Assembly: GCF_030445035.2 (NCBI RefSeq)
Contig: NC_080679.1
Coordinates: 121,245,992-121,309,991, forward strand
DNA: 64,000 nucleotides
Reading direction: 5' to 3'
Origin: Dasypus novemcinctus
Lineage: Eukaryota; Chordata; Mammalia; Cingulata; Dasypodidae
Below the pieces are notes generated by a model. That model saw nothing but the letters and a program-made list of their open reading frames with translations. It searched no databases and was not told the origin of the DNA. A program made the position numbers and the translations under genes. Within the stretch, counting starts at the first letter, position 1, and every line of letters starts with the position of its first letter. Positions 12,025-24,735 of this stretch are shown here, one piece after another.

Positions 12025-15000
12025 CAAGAAGGTGACCACCATTGCGATCAAGATAAATAATGTGGAGGATTAAAGTTATGTGTTGATTGTGTGGTTCATT
12101 TTTATATTTATTTCATTAAAATCATGTGATCAAGAATAGTTGTGCAATGTGTATATAGATGCGGGGGTGGGGGCGGGAAGCTTCACTGCAAAACTTAGGT
12201 TTAGAGTGTGCTAGAATACCTGAAACCTGATGGTTATCTTTGAAAATTGAAGGTTTTTCTCCTGAACTGTTTATGCATGGAAGAACTGCCCTGCTTTTTT
12301 ACCCTGTTGCTGTTTATGACTATTCCTTGTAAGACTACTTAATTATTTGGATTGAAGATTAGCCTAGGAAATTGAAACTGCTGCCAGGCAATGCCAGTCA
12401 CAGTAACTTAAAAGGAATTATTTCTTATAGGATCACCTTTCAAAAGCAAGGGATAGGGGGAAACTGTTCTTATATCTTCAGATCCCGAAGAGAAATGACT
12501 TTATTTCAAACAATACAGCATATACAAATGCTGTATTTGTATATGATGTAGTTATCTTACCAATCCTTCAGTACCTCACTGTACTGTCCCCTTTTTTAAA
12601 GACTTATTCTGTTTAGTAGCAGCTTCAAGTGACCAAAACATTAAAATCTTTTAAGGTCAGTGCCAAAAATCACAGGGAGTTTTGCAGTGAAAAGATTTTA
12701 GTCTCTTACTACAAACAAATTTTTGAACCATAGCTTTTATTTCCAACATGTTCAATTTACAAACCTTTTATATCTTGGTGTTAAGATAACCTGAGATTTG
12801 CATTTTAATTTAAAAAAGTGAGTATTTTATGTTTGAATTTCCAGTTTTTTGCAGAGAATTAGTAATTGTTTTTTGGCTGACAGACCAGATAATATGGAAA
12901 TTGTTTTCTATACATTAATTTTTCCATATGATTTTATAAGCAGGTTATGTAGGTAACTAGACTAGAAAAAAGTTAATTTCACTTTTATCTGCTTGCCTCT
13001 GATTGTACAAGGTTTTTAAACATGGATGGTAAAAAAACTGTCTAGAAATCCTGGTAAGATTTTTGTAGTGGAAATTTGGCAGTATCCTGCATAGCTGCTT
13101 TGGAGGGGGGTGCCAAAGGAGGAATAATCAGTTCTGTTAAAGATCAACCATGTTCAGGCAATGATCGCTATCTGAAACTCACTATCCTGTAAGATTATCA
13201 AAGTAGTTTAGGCCAGCTAAGTCCTCTCCATCAGAGACCCAAGTTATATTTTTAAAAAGTAAACAGCTAAAATCTTGGAATAGAGCTTTCTAAAAAAAAA
13301 TCTTAAAATCTTTGAAAATATCCAAGTTAAAATATTTATAAAATATATTTCTATTACAAAGTACAGGCAAATGATGCTGTATGTGACTTAGAGAGAGTTA
13401 TCTTTGGGGTCATTTTACCATAAATCTTCATATGAAAAAAAAGACCAAAGTGAATAGAAAAGTCTAGACTTTACATTTTTCAGAAACAATGTTCCATGTC
13501 TAGTTTCTTTTGCAGGCGTAAGTTCTTAGTTCAAGTTGTCAATGTGGCTTTTACTATGGGATTTCTTACTCCTTTAAAAAATAAGCCAGAAAGAAAAAAC
13601 AATGCACTTGTCAAAATTGGACTGCTAATTTTTTCTCGTTCTAAGTTACGTTAAAATAGCACAATAAATGCCTAGAGTATTGTTACCATTCTTAAAGCAT
13701 GTATGTGAGGAAACCAGCAACAAAACAAGATGTACTCTGCTTTTTACTTTCTTTAAAAAAGAATCTGCAGGCAACCATATTTAATTAGAATTGTCCAAGG
13801 TGGTAGAAAATCTGAGAAGCTAGGAAAATAATTGAATTTTTAGTCTTATTTTTATAATACAAAATAAGATCGGATAGACAATCTTTTGGCCGAGTTGACA
13901 CATTAGCCTAAACAGACTGTCCTATACTGACTGGGTATTGTTTTACACTAACAACAGGTAGTGACAAACAGCTTTGGCAAGTCTAAGCAATAAGCTTACT
14001 AGTGTTTCCTTAGGAAAACACCACCAGTTCACATTTCAGTTTCTAGTAGTTATTAATGATTTGATGATCATTTAGGTCCCTATATCTTAATGTATTTCTT
14101 CAGGTTCCTAGATATTACCACATACACTCTATCTAGGGACATAGTACATCCTCTAATAGGATTATATCATGTCCTTAGAAGTCTTTCCATTCTGCTGTGG
14201 GAGTTAATGTTTCTTTATGCATTATGAAACTTGTTCCCTAAGAGTGGTTAACTTTGCCTCATAGTTATAAGGCAAAATGTTTCAGCCTTTTCCAATTAGT
14301 ACAAATTTGTGAAACCATAGTAGGCATATGTTAGCTAGTAAACAAATGTCCAAGGCATATGCTGCTTTAAGGGTGTAGTAAACATTGTACAGAAGCTTTC
14401 AGCCTTTAACTATATAGTGTTATTGTGATGCTATTCTATTGGAAAAATAACTTTTTCTATTTTATAAGTTGTATGCATAAATATAAGGTTTGTAATGTTT
14501 CATTTATAACATACCTGTTAATAACGTTTTCTCAAAGTATATTATGTCTTCCAAAATGTCACTATATGTTTACACAAAGTAGTTACTAGATTGTTGGAAT
14601 ATTACATTTCTTGTTGGTTTCTTCTTGATTCTATGGGGCATACAAAATGGCAGGTTATTATAACCATTTCTTACAGGGTGAACATTTAGAAACATTGTGT
14701 ATGACAGCCTGTATGGTTATTTTATCCATTTTCACCTTTGAGTAAGTTTTTTTTTTTTTTTTAAACAAATGCTACTTCCAAGTGATGCAGTTGTCCCTGC
14801 TGAATTTTCAGGGGCCAAAAAAACTTTAATGAAAAATTCTGCATCTTAAAATCGTAACCAATTAAGCTTAGAATTTGTCTGAAGTATTAATTGCTTTAAA
14901 ATTAGTCTTGTAACAGGTGGCAAGATCTCCAAGCTGAAAGTTCCATGTTAAAAATTTTACCTGAGAGAACTTATACATGAATGTTAATGGAAAGCACATA

Positions 15001-15469
15001 CAAACACAATAAAATTTAAGGTGGCCCAAAACAAAAGCCACAAATACTTGTTATTTGCTACTTAGTCTCCTAAGGGCTCTCCATGGTTTGACTTGCCTCA
15101 CCTGCCATTTAATGGAGGACAGATCACCTTAAAACATGTTAATCGGATTCATTAAATAGAAGATTAGTCTATAATTTCATTGAAAATCTTATTAGCCTAA
15201 ATAAATTACTTTACCTTCTGGTCAGCACTGATTAAAATGTGAATAGTGAAGTGGTTCTCCTAAGACTTGGTTTTTCTCATCCCATACTATCATAGGTTTT
15301 TGTGGCAAATACAATTTGTATCTAGTAATATTCTTCTTGTATCCAAAATACTGTACTAATTAGTATTTACTATGTTCATTTTGTATTCCTGTGCTTATTT
15401 TCTTTGCTCACACATGTATCCTTAGTATAAATGTGTTGATTTTAAAGTTTTGTCTTTGTGACTTTTAGA

Positions 15470-15475
15470 AATAAA
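15470..15475 (+). promoter_or_regulatory. Polyadenylation signal inherited by the CGGBP1 retrocopy
   Basis: Canonical AATAAA a short distance upstream of the A-rich tail, as expected for a copy of a correctly processed mRNA. Confidence 0.85.
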
Positions 15476-15510
15476 TTTTTACAAAAAAATTAAAAAAAAA
15501 GAATTGATAG

Positions 15511-16295
15511 TTTCCCTTCATGCTATAAAACTGGGCAAGGATGGGAAGAATGAAATACTCCTTTAAGAATGTATCTCTCCTACAAAACTAACAAACTTTA
15601 TTCTTTTCTTTTTCTACTTTAGTATTGTCACATAGTTATCATTCCCCCAACATTTTCCTAAATGGACATGTGATCTTTGAATAATGCAAACTGTCTGAAA
15701 ATTTAAGATTACATTATTCTGAACTCTGCAGAATGATTGCTAGCAAATATTTTCTATTGTGGTGTCTCTGAATTATCACATACAAGCAAGATGTTGTATA
15801 TTGCATATGCCAGGATAGAGCCTTATGTTCACAGGTTTTGCAAATACAATTTCTAACTTCAACAGAATAGAAATGAGATACCTATTTTCAGAGTGTGAAT
15901 TCGTCCTGGAAAACTGACATAGTGACAGATATTAAAATGGGTCCCCAATTCCAAAGTGACAGCCTAGACTAACATGAAGCTTTTAGAGTCAGGACAAATC
16001 ACTTGAGGATATAGCCACTTTGCCTTTTATTTTCATTATTTCTTTCAATGTGTTTGGCATGGAATTGCCTTTCCGCAGTTTTGACATGTTCGAAATCCAA
16101 TGTACAGTAAAAGTATATTCCATTTTTTAATTGCTACTGTTTCAGAAAGAAAATGAATATTGTTTTCCTTTCTACTTTAAAGAAAATGGGTTTCTAAACA
16201 AGCTAGTTATATTTAGGGCTATCAATGATGGGCACCTGTTCAGTTGTCTGGCTCTGTTCTCCCACACCTGCATGCATCACCTGTAATCTCACAAA
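15511..16295. other. No gene seen; unassigned
   Basis: Low-GC sequence with no recognised repeat or coding signature. Confidence 0.4.
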
Positions 16296-16442
16296 ACTCA
16301 ATGCAACAGGTGGTTTCCACAATTTATGGATGAGGAAACTGAGTTCACAGGTACTTCATGCTCTTGGTCACAGTCACTGAACTAGGAAGTGGTGACAGCA
16401 AAATTCTAACCCAAATCTAATGGATGCCAAAGCAAATGATCT
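16296..16442 (-). repeat. MIR element, minus strand
   Basis: 'tggatgaggaaactgagttcacagg' followed by 'cacagtcactgaactaggaagtgg' is the reverse of the MIR core. The flanks fade on both sides. Confidence 0.7.
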
Positions 16443-17564
16443 TTCTTCGACCCATTTCATGGTTGATCTCTTTTAAGTATAAAAAATCAACGTTTAGTGT
16501 GTACGTTTAGGGGCTCTTATTAGGCCCTGAATTATACAGTCAAATTCTAAAACTCCTGCCATTAAAGATCTTAACAAGTATTCTCATGTACTACACAGAG
16601 CATATTGATTGTGTATTACTCAATTTGTTTGTATATTTTTATATTTCCAAACATGAATAGTCTTAATTTGCCATTATTCTGCAGCAAATGCTAGAAATTA
16701 ACTTTGATCCAGTGGTTTCTATATATTTTAAACACGGAATACTTGTTTTTTCCCCTAACATAAAAATATGTGGAGTCCCACATCATAAATGAATAAATCT
16801 CTTAATTACTTAGCTTATACAACCACAAAATATTTAGAGTTCCTTTGCCAGGATATTATCTGTAGACAAAAGCCTTCAGTCACCCTGCTCAGAGCTGTGC
16901 TAATAATTACTTATGATCTCTGTAAAAAATCTTGATTCTCTTACTAGAAATTTTTAAAATGTGATTTCCAGGCAACATGTCCACATGGTCGCAGACATTT
17001 GGTGGTTGATCTTGAAACTCTAACATATTCACTAAATTAACCACCAAGTATATGTAAATGGTTTTAAAATTGGATTGGCTTCAAAACCTGCATATAAAAA
17101 GTAACCAAATAGCAAAACCTGGAAGGTTTCTAGTAATGGTCATTAAATTAGGATCAGAGTGATAGAAAAATAATTACAATAATACAAATACTATTGCTGA
17201 GCTACTTACTTCTAATTTCCCTTATCCCTCTCTAGAGTGAAAACAAAAGACATTCAGATCTGTGACCCACTGTGAAATACTTTGGAAATAATACAATATT
17301 TTTACAAAATCCTGGTCTACTGCAGCATTGTAAATAAATTCTACCTAATAGATATCTTCTTCGGTAAGAACAGAGTTTGGGAAACTTCTCAACTTGGGGA
17401 AGGACCACCATAACTTAGAACAATTCCCTCCATCAAATGATATTTGCTTGGGGATAAAGAAGAAAACTTTTGATAATTTCTGTTTTGTGCCCTTAGGGAG
17501 AATAAAGGGATAGAGCTTCCATGAAATTAGTTCAAATAGGTTTGAGATAGGGAGAATCATAGTG
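16443..17564. other. No gene seen; unassigned AT-rich sequence
   Basis: The 80-codon minus frame at 17345-17587 has no recognisable similarity and runs into the next repeat. It is likely chance. Confidence 0.4.
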
Positions 17565-18060
17565 CTATGGTTAAGTTTATGTGTCAACTTGGCTGTTGTT
17601 TACTCAAGCAAGAATGTGCCAAATTGTTGCCATGAAGGTGTTTTGTAAACAGATTTACATCATTAGTCTGTTCATTACATCTACAACTGACTGCATCTAC
17701 AATCAACAAAGGAGAGTGCCCTCAGCATAGAAGGTATTCTCCTCATCCAATGAGCTGAAAATTAGGTCTTAAAGTGAGAACTGAGGATTTCCATAATCAG
17801 AAAGAAAAATTTCTCTTCACTTCAGACAGCTAGTTTCTCCTGGGGAATTCAGCATCACCTTTTATGGGGCTCCAGTCTTGCAACTTCTCTTGGAAATTCA
17901 ACATCATCTTCATTGAGTTTCCAATTTACAATCTGCCCTATGAATTTCAGATTTGTCAATCCCCATGGTCAAGTGAGCCAATTCCTATAATAAATCTCTT
18001 AAATACTTACATATATATCCTATTGTTTTTATTTTTCTAGAGAACTCCAACTAGTATACA
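17565..18060 (+). repeat. Old mammalian interspersed repeat, copy 3
   Basis: It begins 'gctatggttaagtttatgtgtcaacttgg', carries 'tgagccaattcctataataaatctctt' and ends 'tctagagaactccaactagtataca'. The TG start, CA end and AATAAATCTC near the end make an LTR origin plausible. Confidence 0.65.
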
Positions 18061-18539
18061 TAGGAAAAGAAGAAATTCGCAAATACAAAAAACACCATGC
18101 TGAAATTTTTAAAAAGCATTGTTAGAGCTAAATTCTCTAGAAAATCCAAATGCTTAAGAACAGAGTTAAAATTTTTTTAATGGAACACAAGATATGACAG
18201 TGTTGAAAATATCAAGAAAGTAATAATATATGTGGATGAAAGATGTTAAATTATGAAGCAGTGGATAGAAGTATATTCTATAAGGAGATTCAATATTTTA
18301 AGAAGTTTCATTGTGTTCACTGAGTCTGATAAAACTAATGAAAGGGTTGCCCAACTAGACATTTTGAGGTAGAGATGTAAAAACATCATATATAAATAAT
18401 GATGCATTCACCAATAGAGGAAGAAAATTGAAACTGACCTTTACTTTTTCCATGGTAGTTTACAAAAGAATGTTAACTATAGAGATCTGGAGGTGAAAAT
18501 GATACACTCAGTTAAGCTACAATTACTAAGGAAAGCTAA
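18061..18539. other. No gene seen
   Basis: A-rich unassigned sequence. Confidence 0.4.
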
Positions 18540-19112
18540 CAAATGTAGCAGTTTGTCATAGTTATGAATTCCAAAAATAGATATTGGATTGTGTTTGTAA
18601 ACTGGTCTGAACCTGGGCATGATCAAGTTATGATTATGGCTTTGATTGGGCCATGTCATTAGGGCATTGAGTCCCCACCCCTTAGTGGGTGGGGACTCAG
18701 ATAAAAGGCATGGGAAAGGACAGAGTTGAAGGTTTTTGATGTTGGAGTTTTGATGTTTGATGCTGAACCCTTAAGTTGGAGCCCCAGGAAATAAGCTCAC
18801 AGAGGAAAGAGAAACTAGCCCCAAAAGGAAGGAACCCTGAGCCCAGGAAGAAGCAAGCCCTGGGGAAAAAAGGTACCTTGAACCCAGAGAGAAACAAGAC
18901 GCTGGAAGGGAGGAACCCAGGAAGCCTGAACCCTTGCAGCCATCGGAGGTCATCTTGCTCCAAAATGTGAAAATAGACTCTGATGAGCGAAGTACTTATG
19001 CTTTATGACCTGATATCTGTAAGCTCCTACCACAATTAAATACCCTTTATAAAAGCCAACCAATTTCTGGTATTTTGCATCAGCACCCCTTTGGCTGACT
19101 AAGGCAACAAAC
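18540..19112 (+). repeat. LTR-like interspersed repeat (xenarthran)
   Basis: It starts near 'tgtagcagtttgtcatagttatgaattcc', has a TATA-like 'ataaaaggcatggg' just after a strong hairpin (18668-18699), and ends near 'ttataaaagccaaccaatttctggta'. The form is that of an LTR with a promoter in the middle. The name is not known to me. The overlapping frames at 18697-18970 are side effects of purine-rich composition. Confidence 0.5.
18668..18699. repeat. Perfect 13-bp inverted repeat with a 6-base loop
   Basis: The left arm 'tgagtccccaccc' (18668-18680) and right arm 'gggtggggactca' (18687-18699) are exact reverse complements around 'cttagt'. It lies directly before the TATA-like 'ataaaagg' of the surrounding LTR-like repeat. 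Confidence 0.9.
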
Positions 19113-19343
19113 AAAAAAAGCAATTGATCAAAAAAAAATATATAATTCATCAATACAGCTCCTGTTAAACAAATAAAAGCACATTTTGTTATTTTAAAAA
19201 AAGGAAATATCTGATTAGAAATTTTAAAAATAGCCAAGAAGCAAAGAAATATAAAAATACTTTGTCAGAGTTTAGATTTAAATTGTTATTGGCTCTGACT
19301 TTTTAATTCCTTTAATAAATGGACCTATTCACTAAGACTGGTT

Positions 19344-20925
19344 TTTTTTTTTTAAACAAATCAGTTTTATTGAAACATACTAATAAAGCATACAATTCAT
19401 CCAAAATGCTCAATGTTATTTGGTATAATCACATAATTGTGTACTCATCATTTCAATCATTATTAGAGCATTTTCATTATTTCAATATTAATAATAATAA
19501 AAAGCAGACAAACAAACACCTCTCAATCTCTCTATGCTTCCCCCACTGTACATAGCTCCTGTTTCTGGCTATTCTTTCCAAAGTGTATAATCAATGGCTT
19601 TTAGTATAATCACAATGTTGTACATTCATCACCTTAAAAATTTTACATAATTTCATTATGCCAAATAAAAAGACTCCATATCTCTTATCCTTCCTTCCTC
19701 AGACCTATATAACCACTAATCTCCTTTCATCTTTATAAATTGATTTGTATTTAGGTTTTATATAAATAGAACCATACAATATATAGTAATCTGTGTCTGG
19801 TCTCCTTCACTTCATATAATGTTGGGGTTTTTTTGGTCTGATATTAACATTTTATACCATTAACTTACAATTGTTCAGCCTCAAAGAAAAACAGTGATGT
19901 ATGCAATTCTACCCATATTCATATTTCACATAATATATTTATATTTCACATAATAAATTTAGTTCATACTAGGGCAACCATACAGTAGTTATCCTTTTGT
20001 GTCTGACTTGCTTCACTCAACATAAGATCCTCCAGGTTCATCCATATTTTCATACGCTTCATGGCTTCATTTCTTCTTACTACTGCATAATATTTAGTCG
20101 TGGGTATACTCCACAATTTGTTTATCCATTTATCAGTTGATGGACTCTTGGGTTGTTTCCAACTTTTGACTATCGTGAATAACACAGCTATGAACATTGG
20201 TGTGCAGATATCTACCATCACCTCAAAAATGTTCCATGTTGCTTCTATTCTATTCCTCCTTCCCCCTCCCCTTAGGATCCATGGCAACCATGAAGCTGCA
20301 CTCTTTGAAGTACAAGATTCATAGATATTTGCAACAACATTGAGAGCTTGACATACCGTACTATCCTCCCCTATTAGGCACTGCCTATGCTCTTGATAGA
20401 CTCTTCTCCTTCTATTTGAGAACATACCAGGACTCACTAGGATGGGAGTCCAACACCTTCCCACTTATTGTGTGCATCTCTACCCACTGATACAACCCAC
20501 TATGACAAGATGAACACTCACACATTATCTAGAGGCCAACCCTAGGTGTACCCTGTCCCACATGTTCTCCACATCCAACACCCTAAACCAATAAACTTCC
20601 CCTGCCATATTTACCAAAAGAACATTCCCAGCATTGTAGTTTCAACCATGTACCTTCAAATCCCGAGTTCACCTGCTCCCTCCCTCAATGCTCTCCCCAG
20701 TTCCATGGACAGCCAAGCTCACCTTCCCCACTGTACCCCCCTCACAAACCAACACCACCCAACCCAAAACCATCACTCCACCACTGTCATGCCCATTCAC
20801 TGCACAATTACACCCTTCCACATTATCCCATTGGCTCACAACCTCCTTTTCCCTTTCTGTCTTCTATAAACCTATTTTCCAGATTCTAGCCTTGTGAGCC
20901 TGCTCAGTTTGTTTTATTCATATCA
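19344..20925 (-). repeat. L1 3' region, minus strand
   Basis: The T run at 19344-19353 is the complement of a poly(A) tail. Going right (upstream in sense) there is 3' UTR-like sequence, then an ORF2 C-terminal segment (19964-20210), then C-rich UTR-like sequence to about 20925. It abuts the ORF2 segment at 20926-22731. Whether this is one L1 with an unusual 3' UTR or two joined copies is not settled. Confidence 0.7.
19964..20210 (-). pseudogene. L1 ORF2 C-terminal segment, extra copy
   Basis: The minus-strand frame reads through MFIAVLFTIVKSW, then WINKLWSIPTTKYYA, then WMNLEDLMLSEASQ, which fits the C-terminal end of L1 ORF2p. Upstream of about 20210 the same open frame carries unrelated sequence, so the 166-codon frame at 19964-20464 is a chimera. 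A second version of the same ORF2 end lies at 20926-21160. Confidence 0.8.
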
Positions 20926-22731
20926 GTGAGGTCATGTAATATTTGTCCTTCAGTGCCTGGATTGCTTCACTCAATACAAGGTCTTCAAGATTCATTCATG
21001 CTATCCTATGTGTGAACACTGCATTACTACTTACAACTGAGTAATATTCTATTATATGTGTATACTACAATTTGTTTATCCATTCATCTGTTCATGGACA
21101 TTTGAGTTGTTTCCAGCTTTTGAAAATAGTGAATAATGCTGCTATGAACATTCGTGTGCATATATCTGTTCATGTTCCTGCTTTCAATTCTTCTGGGTAT
21201 ATAACCAGCAGTGGGATTGCTTGATCAAATGGCAGTTCCATAGATAGCTTTCTGAGGAACTGCCAAACTATCCTCCACAATGGCTGTATCATTCTACATT
21301 CCCACCAGCAATGAACCAGTATTCCCATTCTTCCACAGTCTTTCCAACACATGTAGTCCTCTGTTTTATTAATAGTTGCCAGTCTAATAATATGTGTAAG
21401 ATGATATCTCTTTGTCATTTTAAATTTGAGTATAGGATTTCTTTTTATATGCTGGATATTAGGCCTCTATCAAATATATGGTTACCAAAATTTTCTCTCA
21501 TTGAATAGGCTGCTTTTTCACATTATTGACAAACTTCTTTGAGGTGCAAAATTTTTTAATTTCAAGAGGTCCCTTTTATCTTTTTTTTTTTTCTTTCATT
21601 GCTTGTGCTTTGGATATAAAGTTCATGAAACAATTACCTAATACAAGATCCTGTAGATGTTTCCCTACATTATCTTTCAAGATTTTTATGGTCTTGTTTC
21701 TTATACTTAAATCTTTGATCCATTTTGAGTTAATTTTTGGATAAGCTGTGAGATGGGGCTCCTCTCTCTTTTTTTTTGGTTATAGATATCTAGTTCTCTA
21801 ATCACCATTTGTTGAAGAGGCCATTCTCTCCCAGTTGAATGGGTTTGGTGGCCTTGTTGAATATTAGTTGACTATAAATGTGAGGATCTATATCAGAACT
21901 CTCAATTCAGTTCCATTGGTCAGTCTGTCTATCCTTGTGCCAATACCATGCAATTATGACCCCTGTAGCTTTGTAGTATGTTTTAAAGTCAAGTAGTGTG
22001 ATTTCTCCAATTTCATTTTATTTTCTTAATATGTCTTTGGCCATTTGGGGCCTCTTGCCTTTCCAAATAAATTTCATAGTTAGCTTTTCCAATTCAATAA
22101 AAAATGTTGTGGTAATTTTTATTGGACTTGTATTAAACCTGTAAATCAGTTTGGGTAGGATAGATATCTTAATGATGTTTAGTCCTCCTATCCATGAACA
22201 GGGAATATTCTTCCATTTATTTAGGCCTTCTTTGATTTCCATTAACAGTGTTGTGTAGTTTTCTGCATATAGGCATTTACATCTTTACTTAAATTTATTC
22301 ATAAGTATTTGATTCATTTAGTTGCCATTATAAATGGGATTTTTTTCTTGATTTCCTCCTCAGATTGCTCATTATTGGTGTACAGAAATGTTACTGATTT
22401 TTGCACATTGATCTTATAGCCAGCCACTTTACTGAACTCATTTAAAGCTCTAGAAGCTTTGTTGTAGTTTTCTCAGGACTTTCTATGTATAGGATTATGT
22501 CATCCGCAAATGATGAAAAGTTTACTTCTTCCTTTACAATGTGGATGCCTTTTAAATCTTTCTCTTGTCTAAGTGCTTGAGCAAGTATTTCTAATGTAAG
22601 TACTTCTAATGCACTGTTAAATAAGAACAGTGAAAGTGGGCATCCTTGTCTTGTTCCAGATCTTAGAGGCAAAGCTTTTAGGATGTCACTTTTGACTATG
22701 ATGTTAGCTGTGGGTTTTACAAATATATCCT
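20926..22731 (-). pseudogene. L1 ORF2 C-terminal half, truncated, minus strand
   Basis: Broken frames encode the second half of L1 ORF2p. The reverse transcriptase catalytic FADD (plus-strand complement at 22499-22510) lies in the 127-codon frame at 22442-22825. Downstream are a CWWEC...QPLWRIVWQFLRKL segment at 21170-21418 and the C-terminus near 21000. Several stops and shifts separate them. The abrupt right boundary at about 22731 is the 5' truncation point. Confidence 0.85.
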
Positions 22732-24735
22732 TCACCTTGATCCATTTTGAGCTAATTTTTGTATAAGGTGTAATAGGGGTCCTCTTTCTTTCTTTGGATA
22801 TGACTACCCAGTTCTCCCATTCCATTTGTTGAATAGACTGTTCTGGCCCATATAGATGGGCTTAAAAGCTTTGTCAAAAATCAAATTCTGATTCTTGATT
22901 AGGTTCCATTGGTCAATCTTTCTGTCCTTCTGCAGTACCATGCAGTTTTTACCACCGTAGCTAAATAATATTCTTTAAAACCAGGAAGAGAGTCCTCCAA
23001 ATTCATTCTTTTTTAAAACATTTTTTTTTTTTTTGCTATTTGGGGTTTTTTACCCTTCCAAATAAATTTGATTTTGGCTTTTCAATTTCTGCAAAAATGG
23101 CTATTGGGATTTTATTTGGGATTACCTTGACTCTGTAAATCAGTTTGGGTAGAATTAACATCTTAATGATATTTAGTCTTCCAATCCACGAACACAGAAT
23201 ATCCTTCTATTTATTTAAGTCTTCTTTAGTTTCTTTTAGCAATATTTTGTAGTTTTCTGAATAGAGGTCCTTCATTGCCTTGTTTAAGTTTATTCCTAAA
23301 TATTTAATTGTTTTAGTCACTAGTATAAATGGAAATTTTTTTTCTGATTTCCTCCTCATATTGAACATCAGCATGTATAGAAATGTTATTGATTTTTGTG
23401 TATTAACCTGGTATCATGTCACTTTACTGAATTCATCTATTAATTCTAGTAATTAATTCTAGTAATTGTGGACTTTTCAGGATTTTATAGATATAGGATC
23501 ATGTCATCAGCAAATAGTGATAGTGGGAAAGCTTTCAGTCTTTCATAATTGAATAAAATGCTAGCTGGAGGTTTTTCATATATGCACTTTCCCATATTGA
23601 GAAATCCTTCTATTCCTATATTTTGCTGTGTTATGATCAAGAAAGAGTGCTGTATTTTGCCAAGTATTTTTTTCTATATCAATCAAGATAATCACATGAT
23701 TTTTCTTCTCCAATATTTCAGTGTGGTTTATTGCACTAATTGATTTTCTTGTGTTGAATCACCCTTGCATACCTGGGATAAAACCCACTTGGTCGCGGTG
23801 TATAATTCTTTTAACGTGCTTTTGAATTCTATTTGCAAGTATTTTCTTGAGGATTTTTGCATCTATATTCATTAGTGATATTAGCCTGTAATTTTCTTTT
23901 TTCATAGTACCTTTATTTAGTTTGATATTAGGGTGATATTGGCTTCATAGAACAAGTTTGGTAGCATACTTTTCTGGCCAATTTTTTGAAAGAGCTTGAG
24001 CGAGATTAGTATTGGTTTATCTTTGAATGACTGTTAGAATTCACATCTGAAGCCATATGGGAGGTTTTTTGATAACTGTGTCAATCTCTTCAGTTGTGAT
24101 TGGTTTATTGAGGACTTTTATTTCTTGTGAAGTCAGTGTAGGTGGTTCAAGCATTTCCAGGAATTTATTCATCTCATCTATATTTTCTAGGTTTTTGGCA
24201 TACAGTTGTTCGTAGTATCCTCTTATGATCTTATTTCTGCAGGATCAGTGATAATGTCCCCCTCTCATTTCTGATTTTATTTATTTTTGTCTTCTCTCTT
24301 TTTCACTTTGTCAGTCTAGCTAAAGGTTTGTCAATTTTGTTGCTCTTCTCAAAGAACAAACTCTTGGTTTTGTTGTCTCTCTATTGTTTTTTTAAAATTC
24401 TAGTTTATTTATTTCTGCTCTGATCTTTACTATTTCTTTCCTTCAGCTTGGTTTGGGATTAGTTCGCTGTTCTTTTTGTAGTTCTTCCAGATGTGCAGTT
24501 AGATAATCAATTATAGCCCTTCTATTTTAATGTAACATTGAGAGCTATAAGTTTCCCTCTCTATACTGCCTTTGCAATGTCCCAGAGGTTTTGATATGTT
24601 GTGTTCTTATTTTCACTTGTCTCAAGATTCTTGCTGAATTCTCCTGCAATTTCTTCTTTGACCCACTGATTATTCAAGAGTGTGTTGTTCAATCTCCATA
24701 TATTTATGAATTTTCATTTATGACTGAGTTTTAAC
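22732..24735 (-). pseudogene. Second, more decayed L1 ORF2 fragment, minus strand
   Basis: It restarts downstream of the point where the first copy broke off, so the same ORF2 region is read twice: a second FADD complement lies at 23503-23514, 1 kb from the first. It continues through more N-terminal ORF2 sequence until about 24735. It is heavily mutated, with no frame above 65 codons beyond the junction. Confidence 0.8.

Larger units (their letters stand above)
11142..15510 (+). pseudogene. CGGBP1: Full-length processed retrocopy of CGGBP1 with target site duplications
   Basis: An intronless mRNA copy: GC-rich 5' UTR (from 11154), a complete reading frame (11524-12024), a long 3' UTR of about 3.4 kb, a polyadenylation signal AATAAA (15470-15475) and an A-rich tail ending at 15498. 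The 12-bp direct repeat 'aagaattgatag' flanks it (11142-11153 and 15499-15510), and the insertion point 'att/aagaat' resembles an L1 endonuclease site. The parent encodes CGG triplet repeat-binding protein 1, a small nuclear zinc-finger protein. The copy appears full length at both ends, which is less common than 5'-truncated retrocopies. Whether any promoter drives it cannot be seen. I call it a pseudogene because of the changes listed under the coding entry, but the frame itself is open. Confidence 0.95.

Noticed and set aside
18697-18970. Overlapping frames on both strands near 18.8 kb
   Set aside because: Caused by purine-rich, imperfectly repetitive sequence within an LTR-like repeat.
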